Shown: one piece after another, positions 1 to 6,194 of the stretch
How the letters are laid out: every line of letters begins with the position of its first letter
How positions within the stretch are numbered: position 1 is the first letter of the stretch
Source: Johnsonella ignava ATCC 51276
GTDB lineage: Bacteria; Bacillota; Clostridia; Lachnospirales; Lachnospiraceae
Direction: 5' to 3'
Length of the DNA: 6,523 nucleotides
NCBI RefSeq assembly: GCF_000235445.1
Contig: NZ_JH378839.1
Location: 2,938 to 9,460, forward strand
Translations under genes and position numbers: made by a program
Notes under the pieces: model-generated
Databases searched by the model: none
Seen by the model: only the letters and a program-made list of their open reading frames with translations
Told to the model about the DNA's origin: nothing

Positions 1-148
1 TTAAGATTGTTTTATACTTGTAATAACCTGAAATGCTTACATGAAGAGTTTCGCACATAAGCTTTACAGTCCAAAGTTCATTGTGCTTGTCATAAATGAA
101 CTGATAACGGTAATGAGCCTTTATTTCTTCCGGCTTACGGCGAAAAAA
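1..148 (-). CDS. IS3-family transposase orfB, N-terminal fragment (cut by window edge)
   Basis: This is the start of the catalytic (DDE, integrase-core) transposase subunit, made as an OrfAB fusion by -1 frameshifting. From the slippery site at 142-148 the -1 frame stays open to base 1 and reads FFRRKPEEIKAHYRYQF, then a stretch with ELWTVKLMCETL and VSISGYYKYK. This matches the typical OrfB N-terminal region (HTH_21-like) that precedes the rve catalytic core. The DDE residues would lie beyond the window. There is no obvious separate ribosome binding site, which fits translation only as a fusion with OrfA. Whether the gene is intact outside the window is unknown. Confidence 0.8.
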
Positions 149-411
149 CCGAGAGCCTCTTTAAGGATGTCATTAGACCGTTGAAGTTCTAAAACCTCTT
201 TTTCAAGCTCGCATATCTTTTGATCCTTGGCATCATTAGATAAACGTTTGTTACCGCTTCCAACATATGCGGTTTCCTGATATTTTTTACGTTTATTACG
301 CCAGCCCGAAAGGGTGTAATAAGGAATACCGAGTTGGTTAGCAGCGGCATTAAGACCAATTTCATCGGATAGCTTAACAGCCTCTTCTTTAAAAGTTTTG
401 TCGTATTGCAT
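121..411 (-). CDS. IS3-family transposase orfA (helix-turn-helix subunit)
   Basis: OrfA of an IS3-family element binds the insertion-sequence ends and, when made alone, usually moderates transposition. The 96-residue product has an N-terminal helix-turn-helix (KTFKEEAVKLS, then NQLGIPYYTLSGWRNK). A C-terminal leucine zipper follows (ICELEKEVLELQ...ILKEAL), as in HTH_8/HTH_23-type OrfA proteins. I choose ATG at 411-409 because AGAGGTG lies just upstream at good spacing. A GTG at 420-418 is in frame, but it overlaps the ribosome binding site. The stop is at 121-123, about 20 bases after the slippery heptamer. Length and domain order are normal for the family, and the gene looks intact. Confidence 0.9.
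   Translation of the reverse strand: MQYDKTFKEEAVKLSDEIGLNAAANQLGIPYYTLSGWRNKRKKYQETAYVGSGNKRLSNDAKDQKICELEKEVLELQRSNDILKEALGFFAVSRKK
142..148 (-). promoter_or_regulatory. Programmed -1 ribosomal frameshift site, T TTT TTC
   Basis: The minus strand reads T TTT TTC in the X XXY YYZ arrangement relative to the orfA frame (codons TTT at 147-145 and TTC at 144-142). Slipping back one base moves ribosomes into the orfB frame, which then runs open to the window edge and encodes recognisable OrfB sequence. The orfA stop is six codons downstream. This is the standard expression strategy of IS3 elements. The heptamer and frame relation are seen directly; activity is inferred, and I did not find a clear stimulatory hairpin. 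Confidence 0.7.
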
Positions 412-433
412 TTTGATCACCTCTGTGTTTTTA

Positions 434-463
434 ATAATACCATAGATTTGGTGAGTTTACCAA
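434..463 (-). promoter_or_regulatory. Likely orfA promoter with overlapping inverted repeat
   Basis: On the minus strand TTGGTA (463-458) and TATTAT (439-434) are separated by 18 bases and lie just upstream of the orfA ribosome binding site. The -35 is part of a small inverted repeat, TTGGT/ACCAA with a 6-base loop (448-463). That repeat could be a transposase-binding site or could impede translation of transcripts entering from the restriction gene. Confidence 0.45.
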
Positions 464-494
464 CTCTACTTAAATGCTACCACTCCATTGATTG

Positions 495-3400
495 CTAATT
501 AATATATTTTTCTACTATGTTATTTATCTCAAAGTTAATATCAATCTGCTCTTTTTTCAACTTTTCGATTTCAATCTCTATCTTGTTCACTTCTTCCATT
601 TTTTCATTTTGCAACTCGATGTTAGGAACAGATATATTTATGCTCTTTATCCTATCTAATGAAGCTCTGAATGTTCGTGAAAATCCTTTAGCATTGCCCT
701 CTTTTTCCAAGAGATAAGCCATATACCTTGGATTAATCACTTCATCATTGACAATCATTATCCCACAATGATCGGTCGGATAAAACTCATATTTTTTCGG
801 CAAAATATTTACCATCCAATCTCCATCAATACCCCATATGATATATTCATTTTCAAAGCTATCAATAAGCTTTTTATCTATGTTGCCTATCGGCTCAAAA
901 ACATTGGCACTATATACCGGAATGCCTTTTTCGCTTAATTCGGTTTGCAAAACTCTCTTCCCAATAGAAAGTTTGAAAACATTGCTATCACTTAGTTTGT
1001 ACCCCCCCCCATCATTTTTCACAACTTCTAATTCATCAAAAATAGCTTGTATTTTTGCTTGATATTCTTCTATCTTCATTCGTGTTTTTTCAAAATTTTC
1101 ATCTATTTTTTCACATTCTTCGATTAGTTTTTTTTGCACACCAATGGGAGGAACAGGTATACTGATATTCTCAATATCTGACGATAAATTTTTTATATTT
1201 CCGCCAAACGCAATGCTTTTTATTTGTTTCGCAATTTCACCAGATGATAATATCAAGAATAAATACTTTGCGATTATTAATTCTTCATTTTTCAACCTAA
1301 TTATTCCCATAAATCCTCCAGCGAATTTATTAAGATCTTCTTTTATAAAAGCCATTTTACCAATATGCTTTATGCTTCCACTTGAGAAGCATACAAAAAT
1401 ATCATTCTTGATTAGTTTTTTCTCTTCTGACATTACATAAACATTCTCTAAGTAAATTTCTTTTTTTATATCTAGTCTGTTACTTAAAGAAATATTATCT
1501 GCTGTCAAAACAATATTCTCAGTCTTATTTAAAACTTGTTTCTCCTTAGGATATGTTACACCTCTAATTATTTGAACATCTTCTATATTCTTTATTTTTG
1601 AAATTTTATATTTGCTATAAAGTTTTACCTCCTTTTTTTCTATTAGATTGATTGTTTTATCAAATTTCTCTCTATCAAAGTTCAACATATTTTTTGTTTT
1701 AATGATACTAACATAATCCCCTATCTTCTTGTTTATCTCCAATTGCTCATTATCAAATGATTTTCGTATAAATGGAGAAATATGGTCCTTACTTTCTCTA
1801 TTCGTTTCATCATATAATAATCCACCCATTTTTATGATTTGTATACCTTCGCTACCTTTTCTAGATGACCATTGATAACCTAAAAATTCATATTGATCAG
1901 TTGCTGAAGTTGGTGCTTTTATAACAATAGTTTTATTTTGTCTTATGAGTGCAAAATAAAAAAGTTTATCCCTCTCTATTTCTTTACAATACGAATAAAA
2001 CATATCATCCAACTTCTTTCCTTGATCCTCTTTACTCATTTTTTTAAAAGTTACTCTACTGATTGCATTTCTGTATTCAGGTGTGGTAATAAATGTATCA
2101 ACATACATCTTAAAATAATCATTATCCTTATACTCTTTATAACTTTTATCTTCCTCTAAGAAGCCTTGATAAATTTTTGCTTCAACATCAATATGATTTA
2201 AATAATCCTTAAAAACTTCTTTATCTATCCAGTTATCTGTTATGCGATTAGAAAAAATAGCTTGCACTGTATCTTCAACCAACTCGAAATACTTTGGTGG
2301 TTCATTATATTTTTGCAAAAATAAGACTACAGTGTTTGTTCCTGTTGCACTAAATGTCTTGTCTGAAAATAGTGCTATTGCTTTTATTTTAAAGTTTTTT
2401 AATATTTCCTCTCTAGCACCAGTATAACTATTGGAAGTATTGCTCAATATAGGTGCAGGTAAAATAACCGCTGCAATACCATTGGGTTTTAAAAGTTGTG
2501 CTATTCTCTCTACAAATAACACTTCAATTTCACTACCATCATTAGATATGAAATCACTTAGTTGAAAATGATTATCTTTTATTTTTAAATGTGATTTAAA
2601 AGCCTTCACGGAATATGGTGGGTTAGCTACCAAAATATCAAAACTATTATTTATTATCCCCTTGTCTTTATGATTATCAAGTCCATCTCCAAAAACAATA
2701 TTTCCACTACCGGCACCATTCATAAACAACGAGATCTTTGAAACACGAGCAAGCCTGTAATCTTTCTCTATTCCATAGATTTTTTCGTCTACCCAGTCAT
2801 TGTTGTCGCTGTTGATGACACTGTTTATGGTTTCTATACCCTCCGTAAGAAAATGACCGCTTCCACAAGCATAGTCAATTACTCTCGGATACTTATCACC
2901 CTTTAAATTCTTTGCAATGCTCTCAATGGGCAAGCTTTCCCAGATAAACCTTGTTATAGGTATCGGAGTGAAAAACTGTCCCTCATTTTGCTTAAAGCCT
3001 TGGTTTAATAGTTGCTCAAATAAATCTCCAAGAAATTGGTGTTTTGAAGAATAAACAATTTTATAATTTTCAAACAGTTTCACGACTTCTACAAGGATTT
3101 TTCCGTTTTGCATAAACAGTTGTTCGTTATGAACATCTTTGAATGCAAAGTCGCTGTTAGAGTAAAACTTCAATTTTCTAAATGTTTCTTTTAGGTCGTT
3201 TATTGCATTTTTTCTGTTTTGTCCCTTGTAGTTGCTAAACAAATTTAGCGGATATTCAGAAGAAACATAGAATATTTCCTCTTTCATAAACTTGTCCATT
3301 CCCTCTTTATATAATCTTTGCAATCTATCTAAGAGGGTTTCGTAGGTATCTGTTCCAAATTTATATTGGAAATCTACAATGTCATCATCTTGCTTTGTTA

Positions 3401-4253
3401 TCTCATCAACTAATTTGCAGATAAAAAGAGCCACCAGTTTATTGAATGCATTTTCTTTATCAGACACATTGTTGTGCCTTAGTATCTCCTCAAATTTATT
3501 GACAATCTTATCTTTTGGGTTGAATTCTTTTAAATCTTTCTTCCTTAAAGGTTTCTCACCAATGATATAAGCAATCGTATCATCAGAAAAAATCAAATCA
3601 CCGTATATTTTTTGCTCGTAGGTTTCTTTCCATACATCGAATGCTTTTTCTTTAGAATGTGCATCATCATATAATTTTATAGACTTGTTCTTTGTAAATT
3701 TCTCTAGCACTTCCTCAGTATCAAATACAGATATAGTATTCGCCTGATGTTCAATCTTATTATCTACAAATCCTGTTGCATAGAGCATTAGCCACTTAGT
3801 CGATTGTTCTTGCTGATAATAACTAAATAGCTGACCTCCATCAGCTTTTAGGTTCTTCAACTCATTTTCAAATTCCGCTCCATAGGTCTTGCACTCTATA
3901 ATAGCCAGCATATCATTTCCAGTTTCATTCATTATACATATATCCGCACGACCACTTTTTTGAGAATGACCAAGTGTCCATCTCTTCTCAATTTCAATGT
4001 GAGATGGCTTATATCCCTTTAATAAAAGCCTGTGAATACATTCTAAAACAACAAAATTTTCATTGTCCGATAAATTGCAGGTTTGCCTTTCATTTACAAC
4101 AAGCCCCTTATCTTCAGGATAAAGAATTTTATTGTTTTTAAAATCAACTTCGATATTGCAATCAAATTCTTCAAAATGATATATATACCTATCCTCGATG
4201 TTGATATATCCCCAAAGCAGCAATACCTCTTTTATATTGTTTAAAGTTATCAT
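495..4253 (-). CDS. Single-chain restriction-modification-specificity enzyme (AloI/CjeI-like Type IIB/IIG)
   Basis: This 1252-residue enzyme should recognise a split DNA target, methylate adenine in it and cut unmodified DNA. The N-terminal PD-(D/E)xK nuclease has GRAD (D104), then IIECK (E120, K122). A helical region follows, then an N6-adenine methyltransferase: GQFFTP at 425-430, motif I DYACGSGHF at 460-468, motif IV NPPY at 544-547. The C-terminal third resembles a complete HsdS subunit, with TRD1 about 860-1045, helical spacer about 1050-1080, TRD2 about 1085-1225 and a final helix to 1252. No helicase motor is present, so it is not Type I HsdR; fused domains and length match AloI, PpiI and CjeI. 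GAGGAAA lies 7 bases before the ATG. The start overlaps the regulator's stop by one base, so the two are co-expressed. Nine consecutive G's encode G1082-G1084 between TRD1 and TRD2. The end looks natural despite the adjacent insertion sequence. The family is sure; the target sequence cannot be read. Confidence 0.9.
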   Translation of the reverse strand: MITLNNIKEVLLLWGYINIEDRYIYHFEEFDCNIEVDFKNNKILYPEDKGLVVNERQTCNLSDNENFVVLECIHRLLLKGYKPSHIEIEKRWTLGHSQKSGRADICIMNETGNDMLAIIECKTYGAEFENELKNLKADGGQLFSYYQQEQSTKWLMLYATGFVDNKIEHQANTISVFDTEEVLEKFTKNKSIKLYDDAHSKEKAFDVWKETYEQKIYGDLIFSDDTIAYIIGEKPLRKKDLKEFNPKDKIVNKFEEILRHNNVSDKENAFNKLVALFICKLVDEITKQDDDIVDFQYKFGTDTYETLLDRLQRLYKEGMDKFMKEEIFYVSSEYPLNLFSNYKGQNRKNAINDLKETFRKLKFYSNSDFAFKDVHNEQLFMQNGKILVEVVKLFENYKIVYSSKHQFLGDLFEQLLNQGFKQNEGQFFTPIPITRFIWESLPIESIAKNLKGDKYPRVIDYACGSGHFLTEGIETINSVINSDNNDWVDEKIYGIEKDYRLARVSKISLFMNGAGSGNIVFGDGLDNHKDKGIINNSFDILVANPPYSVKAFKSHLKIKDNHFQLSDFISNDGSEIEVLFVERIAQLLKPNGIAAVILPAPILSNTSNSYTGAREEILKNFKIKAIALFSDKTFSATGTNTVVLFLQKYNEPPKYFELVEDTVQAIFSNRITDNWIDKEVFKDYLNHIDVEAKIYQGFLEEDKSYKEYKDNDYFKMYVDTFITTPEYRNAISRVTFKKMSKEDQGKKLDDMFYSYCKEIERDKLFYFALIRQNKTIVIKAPTSATDQYEFLGYQWSSRKGSEGIQIIKMGGLLYDETNRESKDHISPFIRKSFDNEQLEINKKIGDYVSIIKTKNMLNFDREKFDKTINLIEKKEVKLYSKYKISKIKNIEDVQIIRGVTYPKEKQVLNKTENIVLTADNISLSNRLDIKKEIYLENVYVMSEEKKLIKNDIFVCFSSGSIKHIGKMAFIKEDLNKFAGGFMGIIRLKNEELIIAKYLFLILSSGEIAKQIKSIAFGGNIKNLSSDIENISIPVPPIGVQKKLIEECEKIDENFEKTRMKIEEYQAKIQAIFDELEVVKNDGGGYKLSDSNVFKLSIGKRVLQTELSEKGIPVYSANVFEPIGNIDKKLIDSFENEYIIWGIDGDWMVNILPKKYEFYPTDHCGIMIVNDEVINPRYMAYLLEKEGNAKGFSRTFRASLDRIKSINISVPNIELQNEKMEEVNKIEIEIEKLKKEQIDINFEINNIVEKYIN
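1002..1010 (-). repeat. G9 homopolymer tract in the TRD1-TRD2 linker (candidate phase-variation tract)
   Basis: Nine C's on the plus strand give GGG GGG GGG in the coding strand, in an otherwise strongly AT-rich gene. They encode Gly1082-Gly1084 at the join between the first recognition half plus spacer helix and the second recognition half. With nine G's the frame is open to codon 1252. With ten the reading continues V-Q-T-K then TGA; with eight it continues T-N then TAA. Long poly-G tracts are known slipped-strand phase-variation sites, including in restriction-modification specificity genes. Length variation here is inferred, not observed. Confidence 0.75.
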
Positions 4254-4468
4254 TATCTAATTTCCTCATCTCTAATTATCTCAACAACATCTTCAACCCT
4301 ACAATCCAACGCCAAGCAAATTTTCTCGATGGAGTCAAGGTTTACATAAGCATTTTTGCTCATTCTTGATACTATATTACTTGTAATATTCGACACTCTT
4401 TTCAAATCTTCCTTATTCATTTCTTTCTCAACCAATAAGTGCCATAAGGGTTTATAACTGACAGCCAT
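4253..4468 (-). CDS. XRE/Cro-type regulator of the restriction-modification operon
   Basis: This 71-residue DNA-binding protein is a single helix-turn-helix domain of the HTH_26 (Cro/C1-like) type. Its pattern is LWHLLVEKEMNKEDLKRVS, then SNIVSRMSKNAYVNLDSIEK, ending ICLALDCRVEDVVEI. It is first in a two-gene operon: its TAA shares one base with the ATG of the restriction-modification gene (TAATG), which implies translational coupling. That position suggests it acts like a controller protein, autoregulating the promoter and setting the timing or level of the nuclease-methylase. AAGGAGAG lies 6 bases before the ATG. The domain call is firm. The role as operon regulator rests on context, and activator versus repressor cannot be decided. 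Confidence 0.85.
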   Translation of the reverse strand: MAVSYKPLWHLLVEKEMNKEDLKRVSNITSNIVSRMSKNAYVNLDSIEKICLALDCRVEDVVEIIRDEEIR

Positions 4469-4504
4469 TTTCTACTCTCCTTATCCAACAAAATGTTATT
4501 TTTA

Positions 4505-4533
4505 AGTATAACATAAATCGTCATAAAAGTCAT
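4505..4533 (-). promoter_or_regulatory. Promoter of the regulator/restriction-modification operon, with direct repeats
   Basis: On the minus strand a -35-like ATGACT (4533-4528) and a -10 TATACT (4510-4505) are 17 bases apart. TG one base upstream makes an extended -10. The start codon of the regulator follows after about 36 bases. ATGAC occurs twice 9 bases apart (4533-4529, 4524-4520), and TTTATG occurs twice 10 bases apart (4527-4522, 4517-4512). These lie across the -35 and spacer and could be operator half-sites for the XRE protein. The promoter is convincing; the operator is speculative. Confidence 0.6.
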
Positions 4534-5043
4534 CTATAACAATTTAATACTTGCGTTTACGTTAGTAATTTTTGAGATAGTCCTATTTGCAATGCTTTTA
4601 GCCTTACCACTTTAGACTGTTCTTCATCTCTCGGCGGGCTGGCAACAACGGAATAGAAGTATCATTATCCTCGTTAGTATCATGGCTCGTAAAGTTCCTA
4701 TCTTTACTTTGAGTGTTCCTATTTCTCGCTCGCTTCTTTCTATCCTCAAATTGCTTGGTATTCATTGAAACCGAATCGGAATGCCCTGAAACAAACAGGC
4801 AAACTCCTTCAGCAAGAAGGTCTGGGCGTAGTATTCTCTCGCTCACTAACGATTAAAGTACCATCTTGGTCTATGAAATTTTCAAGGTACAATCCTGACC
4901 ATATGTTTGTCAGGCTTTATTTTTGTTTTGTTCCTTTGAACCCAAGGAGGTTATGAACCCCCTCTATCTATAAACCTTAAAAATGACCCCTCTTGGTAAC
5001 CCTTGATCCAAAAAAATAATCAAGAAAGTTTTGGGCATAAAGA
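4534..5043. other. About 500 bases with no convincing gene; possibly degenerate DNA
   Basis: I see no recognisable coding region here. An 80-codon minus-strand frame (4604-4846, GTG start) has no ribosome binding site, is closed by TAA four codons upstream, and encodes a very polar sequence (RKKRARNRN...) of no family I know. A 63-codon plus-strand frame (4765-4956) overlaps it and is equally unconvincing. Part of the stretch (about 4610-4860) is clearly richer in G+C than the restriction gene, which suggests a different origin, perhaps the remnant of an older mobile element. Two small hairpins are present: 4894-4914, listed separately, and CTTGAT/ATCAAG at 5002-5024. Confidence 0.5.
4894..4930 (+). 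terminator. Possible weak plus-strand terminator
   Basis: CCTGAC (4894-4899) and GTCAGG (4909-4914) form a 6-base-pair stem with a 9-base loop. A T-rich tail (CTTTATTTTTGTTTTG) follows on the plus strand. No plus-strand gene is seen upstream, so it may be a relic or a barrier to antisense transcription. Confidence 0.3.
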
Positions 5044-5073
5044 AAGAAGGATTGGCTCTTGCCTTTCCTTCTT
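5044..5073 (-). terminator. Candidate terminator downstream of the zinc-ribbon/ClbS operon
   Basis: AAGAAGGA (5044-5051) pairs perfectly with TCCTTCTT (5066-5073). Inside are a 2x2 TT/TT mismatch, a GGC/GCC stem and a four-base loop. On the minus strand the stem is followed by TTCTTTATG, a moderate T-tract. It lies about 110 bases after the ClbS-family stop codon and before the restriction operon promoter, which suits a transcript end. The tail is imperfect, so efficiency is uncertain. Confidence 0.5.
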
Positions 5074-5184
5074 AAAAGTTGCATATTCGATTGGGTATTG
5101 CTTCTATATACAGTATTTCACTTATCTAACTTTATTATGAAATATTTTCAGATATACCAAGAACATGATCGATTAAGTGAATTA

Positions 5185-5721
5185 TTACTTGCAATTCTTT
5201 TGATGAGCTTTTAGTTTTTTTATTGCCCAATCATAGTGACTTGATGTGGAACTTACAAAGTACGAACCCAGTGTACTACCCACTGTCCACTTATAGACCC
5301 CTTTTGAAAACAATTCTTCACTTGTAAATTTTTCAGCCAGTTCCAACACCTCTTTATGAGATTTCTCAAGCAGATTCTTGGCTTCTTCAAGAGAGGTCTT
5401 TTGATGTTTTTTCCAAAATTCCACATTCATATCCCCGTAGGTCTTCCAATTATAAGGATATGGTAAAAACGGTCTCTCTTCGCCATTTTGATTTGAATGT
5501 ACCCAATTCAAAACAAGCTGATGCCATTCATAGAGATGGATTAAAACATCTCTTAAATTCTTATCTCTTCTCTAATGGGCTTCTTTTTTCTTTTCATCAT
5601 TTGAAAAATCAAAGGGGATATTTAACTCTTCCTCCGTCATCTTTGAAATAAGTGAATATAACTTTTCATAGTTTGTCTTTGCATCAGTCATTAAATCATT
5701 TTTTGTTGTTGGTCTTGCCAT
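5185..5721 (-). pseudogene. ClbS/DfsB family (DUF1706) protein, interrupted by an in-frame amber stop
   Basis: Read through one stop, this frame encodes a 178-codon protein of the ClbS/DfsB family, small helical-bundle proteins related to DinB. The founding member, ClbS, hydrolyses the colibactin cyclopropane warhead as self-protection; most relatives have no known substrate. The start MARPTTKNDLMTDAKTNYEK is typical. RDKNLRDVLIHLYEWHQLVL at codons 52-71, YPYNWKTYGDMNVEFWKKHQ and SSHYDWAIKKL are family hallmarks. Codon 50 is TAG (5574-5572), in the context EAH*RRDKN, where I would expect a sense codon, plausibly TGG (Trp). The frame is the same on both sides, so one base change explains it. 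GGAAGGAG overlaps the stop of the upstream zinc-ribbon gene, 6 bases away, so the two were translated as a pair. Restart at TTG 5511 is unlikely, as no ribosome binding site is seen. The change could also be a sequencing error. Confidence 0.85.
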
Positions 5722-5727
5722 GACATT

Positions 5728-5991
5728 TTACTCCTTCCATCTTTTTAGAGTTGGGAAAAACTCCATCATCATTTTTCTTGCACTATCTTCATCCATATCT
5801 TTATTAGCTTCAACTACATGAGGAACGCATATCTCAATCATTTCCTCCATTGTTCCCTTAAAAGTAAAATCGCCTTTCTCAAAGCAATACTTACAATAAT
5901 CTTCATTTACGCTTCCATCTGAATTTGTACCATAAAGATCTGTTCCCTCTCCTATAGGCATAGCACAACACTGACAATACTTCGTATCCAT
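5728..5991 (-). CDS. Small zinc-ribbon protein (Zn_ribbon_2-like)
   Basis: This 87-residue protein starts with a four-cysteine zinc-ribbon. The pairs are C6-x-x-C9 (with an extra C8) in YCQCCAMPI and C33-x-x-C36 in DYCKYCFEKG. The rest is helical and acidic (TMEEMIEICVPHVVEANKD, then ARKMMMEFFPTLKRW). This fits the putative zinc-ribbon family PF12674, found widely in Firmicutes and often annotated only as a zinc-ribbon protein; its biochemical role is not established. The start is secure, with AAGGAGG 8 bases before the ATG. It ends 6 bases before the ClbS-family gene, whose ribosome binding site lies over this gene's stop, so they form an operon. A -10-like TATAAA at 6019-6014 may belong to its promoter, but I see no good -35. 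Confidence 0.85.
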   Translation of the reverse strand: MDTKYCQCCAMPIGEGTDLYGTNSDGSVNEDYCKYCFEKGDFTFKGTMEEMIEICVPHVVEANKDMDEDSARKMMMEFFPTLKRWKE

Positions 5992-6051
5992 TTTTTATTC
6001 CTCCTTATCTTTATTTATACAAAATAATATCCACTTTCCCATTCATCTTTT

Positions 6052-6065
6052 TATAAGTTCTTATA
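6052..6065. promoter_or_regulatory. Palindrome TATAAG-tt-CTTATA upstream of the zinc-ribbon operon
   Basis: This 14-base sequence has perfect twofold symmetry (TATAAG/CTTATA with a TT centre). It sits about 60 bases upstream of the zinc-ribbon start and directly abuts the larger inverted repeat at 6065-6102. It could be an operator or part of a recombination end. No regulator is assigned. Confidence 0.35.
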
Positions 6066-6110
6066 TACCGATAAATCCCGTATTTACGTGCTTTATCGGT
6101 ATTTTCTTTT
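6065..6110 (+). terminator. Strong inverted repeat with T-tract on the plus strand
   Basis: ATACCGATAAA (6065-6075) and TTTATCGGTAT (6092-6102) form a perfect 11-base-pair stem. The 16-base loop contains a CGT/ACG mini-stem. The plus strand continues TTTTCTTTT, so it reads as an intrinsic terminator towards the integrase. On the minus strand the tail is not T-rich, so it is a poor terminator for the integrase message. Because it lies between the integrase arm-type repeats and the flanking operon, it could instead belong to the end of the mobile element. Confidence 0.5.
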
Positions 6111-6161
6111 ATGGAAGATATGATATAAATTCTTAAAACTTCACTTATTTTGCTATTCAAA

Positions 6162-6180
6162 AGTAGTAAAATAGTAGTAA
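6162..6180. repeat. Two AGTAGTAA direct repeats, candidate integrase arm-type sites
   Basis: AGTAGTAA occurs at 6162-6169 and 6173-6180. The 11-base period, about one helical turn, puts both copies on the same face of the DNA. From memory, the DR-2 arm site bound by the N-terminal domain of Tn916 integrase has the core AGTAGTAAA, which the first copy matches. They lie just beyond the 3' end of the integrase gene, where Tn916 has its arm sites. This places the element's end further left, between about 6000 and 6150. The crossover site itself cannot be identified here. Confidence 0.5.
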
Positions 6181-6194
6181 TCCTAATACTTATA

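Larger units (their letters stand above)
1..487 (-). mobile_element. IS3-family insertion sequence, 5' part only
   Basis: This is the upstream end of an IS3-type element read on the minus strand. It holds a promoter, orfA, a -1 frameshift site and the first part of orfB, then leaves the window at base 1. IS3-family ends usually begin 5'-TG. The best outer end seen is the minus-strand TGGAGTGG starting at 487, with TGGTAGC at 482 as an alternative. The true terminus and target duplication cannot be set without the other end. The element starts within about 10 bases of the restriction-modification stop codon and is co-directional with that gene, so it has replaced whatever lay downstream. The family call is firm; the exact boundary is inferred. 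Confidence 0.8.

Noticed and set aside
1128..1135. A8 tract (coding strand) in the restriction-modification gene as a second phase-variation site
   Set aside because: A runs of this length are common in AT-rich DNA, and this one encodes ordinary Lys-Lys. It is less unusual than the G9 tract.
517..3570. Several plus-strand frames of 61-98 codons inside the restriction-modification gene
   Set aside because: They are antisense shadows of a 1252-codon gene with clear domain motifs. They are hydrophobic or serine-rich by composition and have no family resemblance.
4604..4846. 80-codon minus-strand frame ending ...REMKNSLKW
   Set aside because: It has a GTG start with no ribosome binding site, a stop just upstream, a low-complexity polar sequence and no family resemblance I can name. 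It is described in the non-coding region entry instead.
4765..4956. 63-codon plus-strand frame over the same region
   Set aside because: It overlaps the frame above, has no ribosome binding site or recognisable motif, and runs into the candidate terminator hairpin.
4944..4973. AAGGAGG followed by a six-codon frame (MNPLYL), resembling a leader peptide
   Set aside because: The ribosome binding site is only 2 bases from the ATG, and there is no gene downstream on the plus strand for it to control.
5117..5181. TTCACTTA/TAAGTGAA inverted repeat just downstream of the ClbS-family gene
   Set aside because: The arms are about 50 bases apart with no T-tract. It is likely chance in AT-rich DNA; the hairpin at 5044-5073 is the better terminator.
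5572..5574. UAG read as pyrrolysine or suppressed on purpose
   Set aside because: Nothing in the window supports it, and ClbS-family proteins have no known need for a special residue here. A point mutation or sequencing error is simpler.
5460..5651. Plus-strand 63-codon frame across the ClbS-family gene
   Set aside because: It is the antisense shadow of the interrupted gene; it has no ribosome binding site and no motif.
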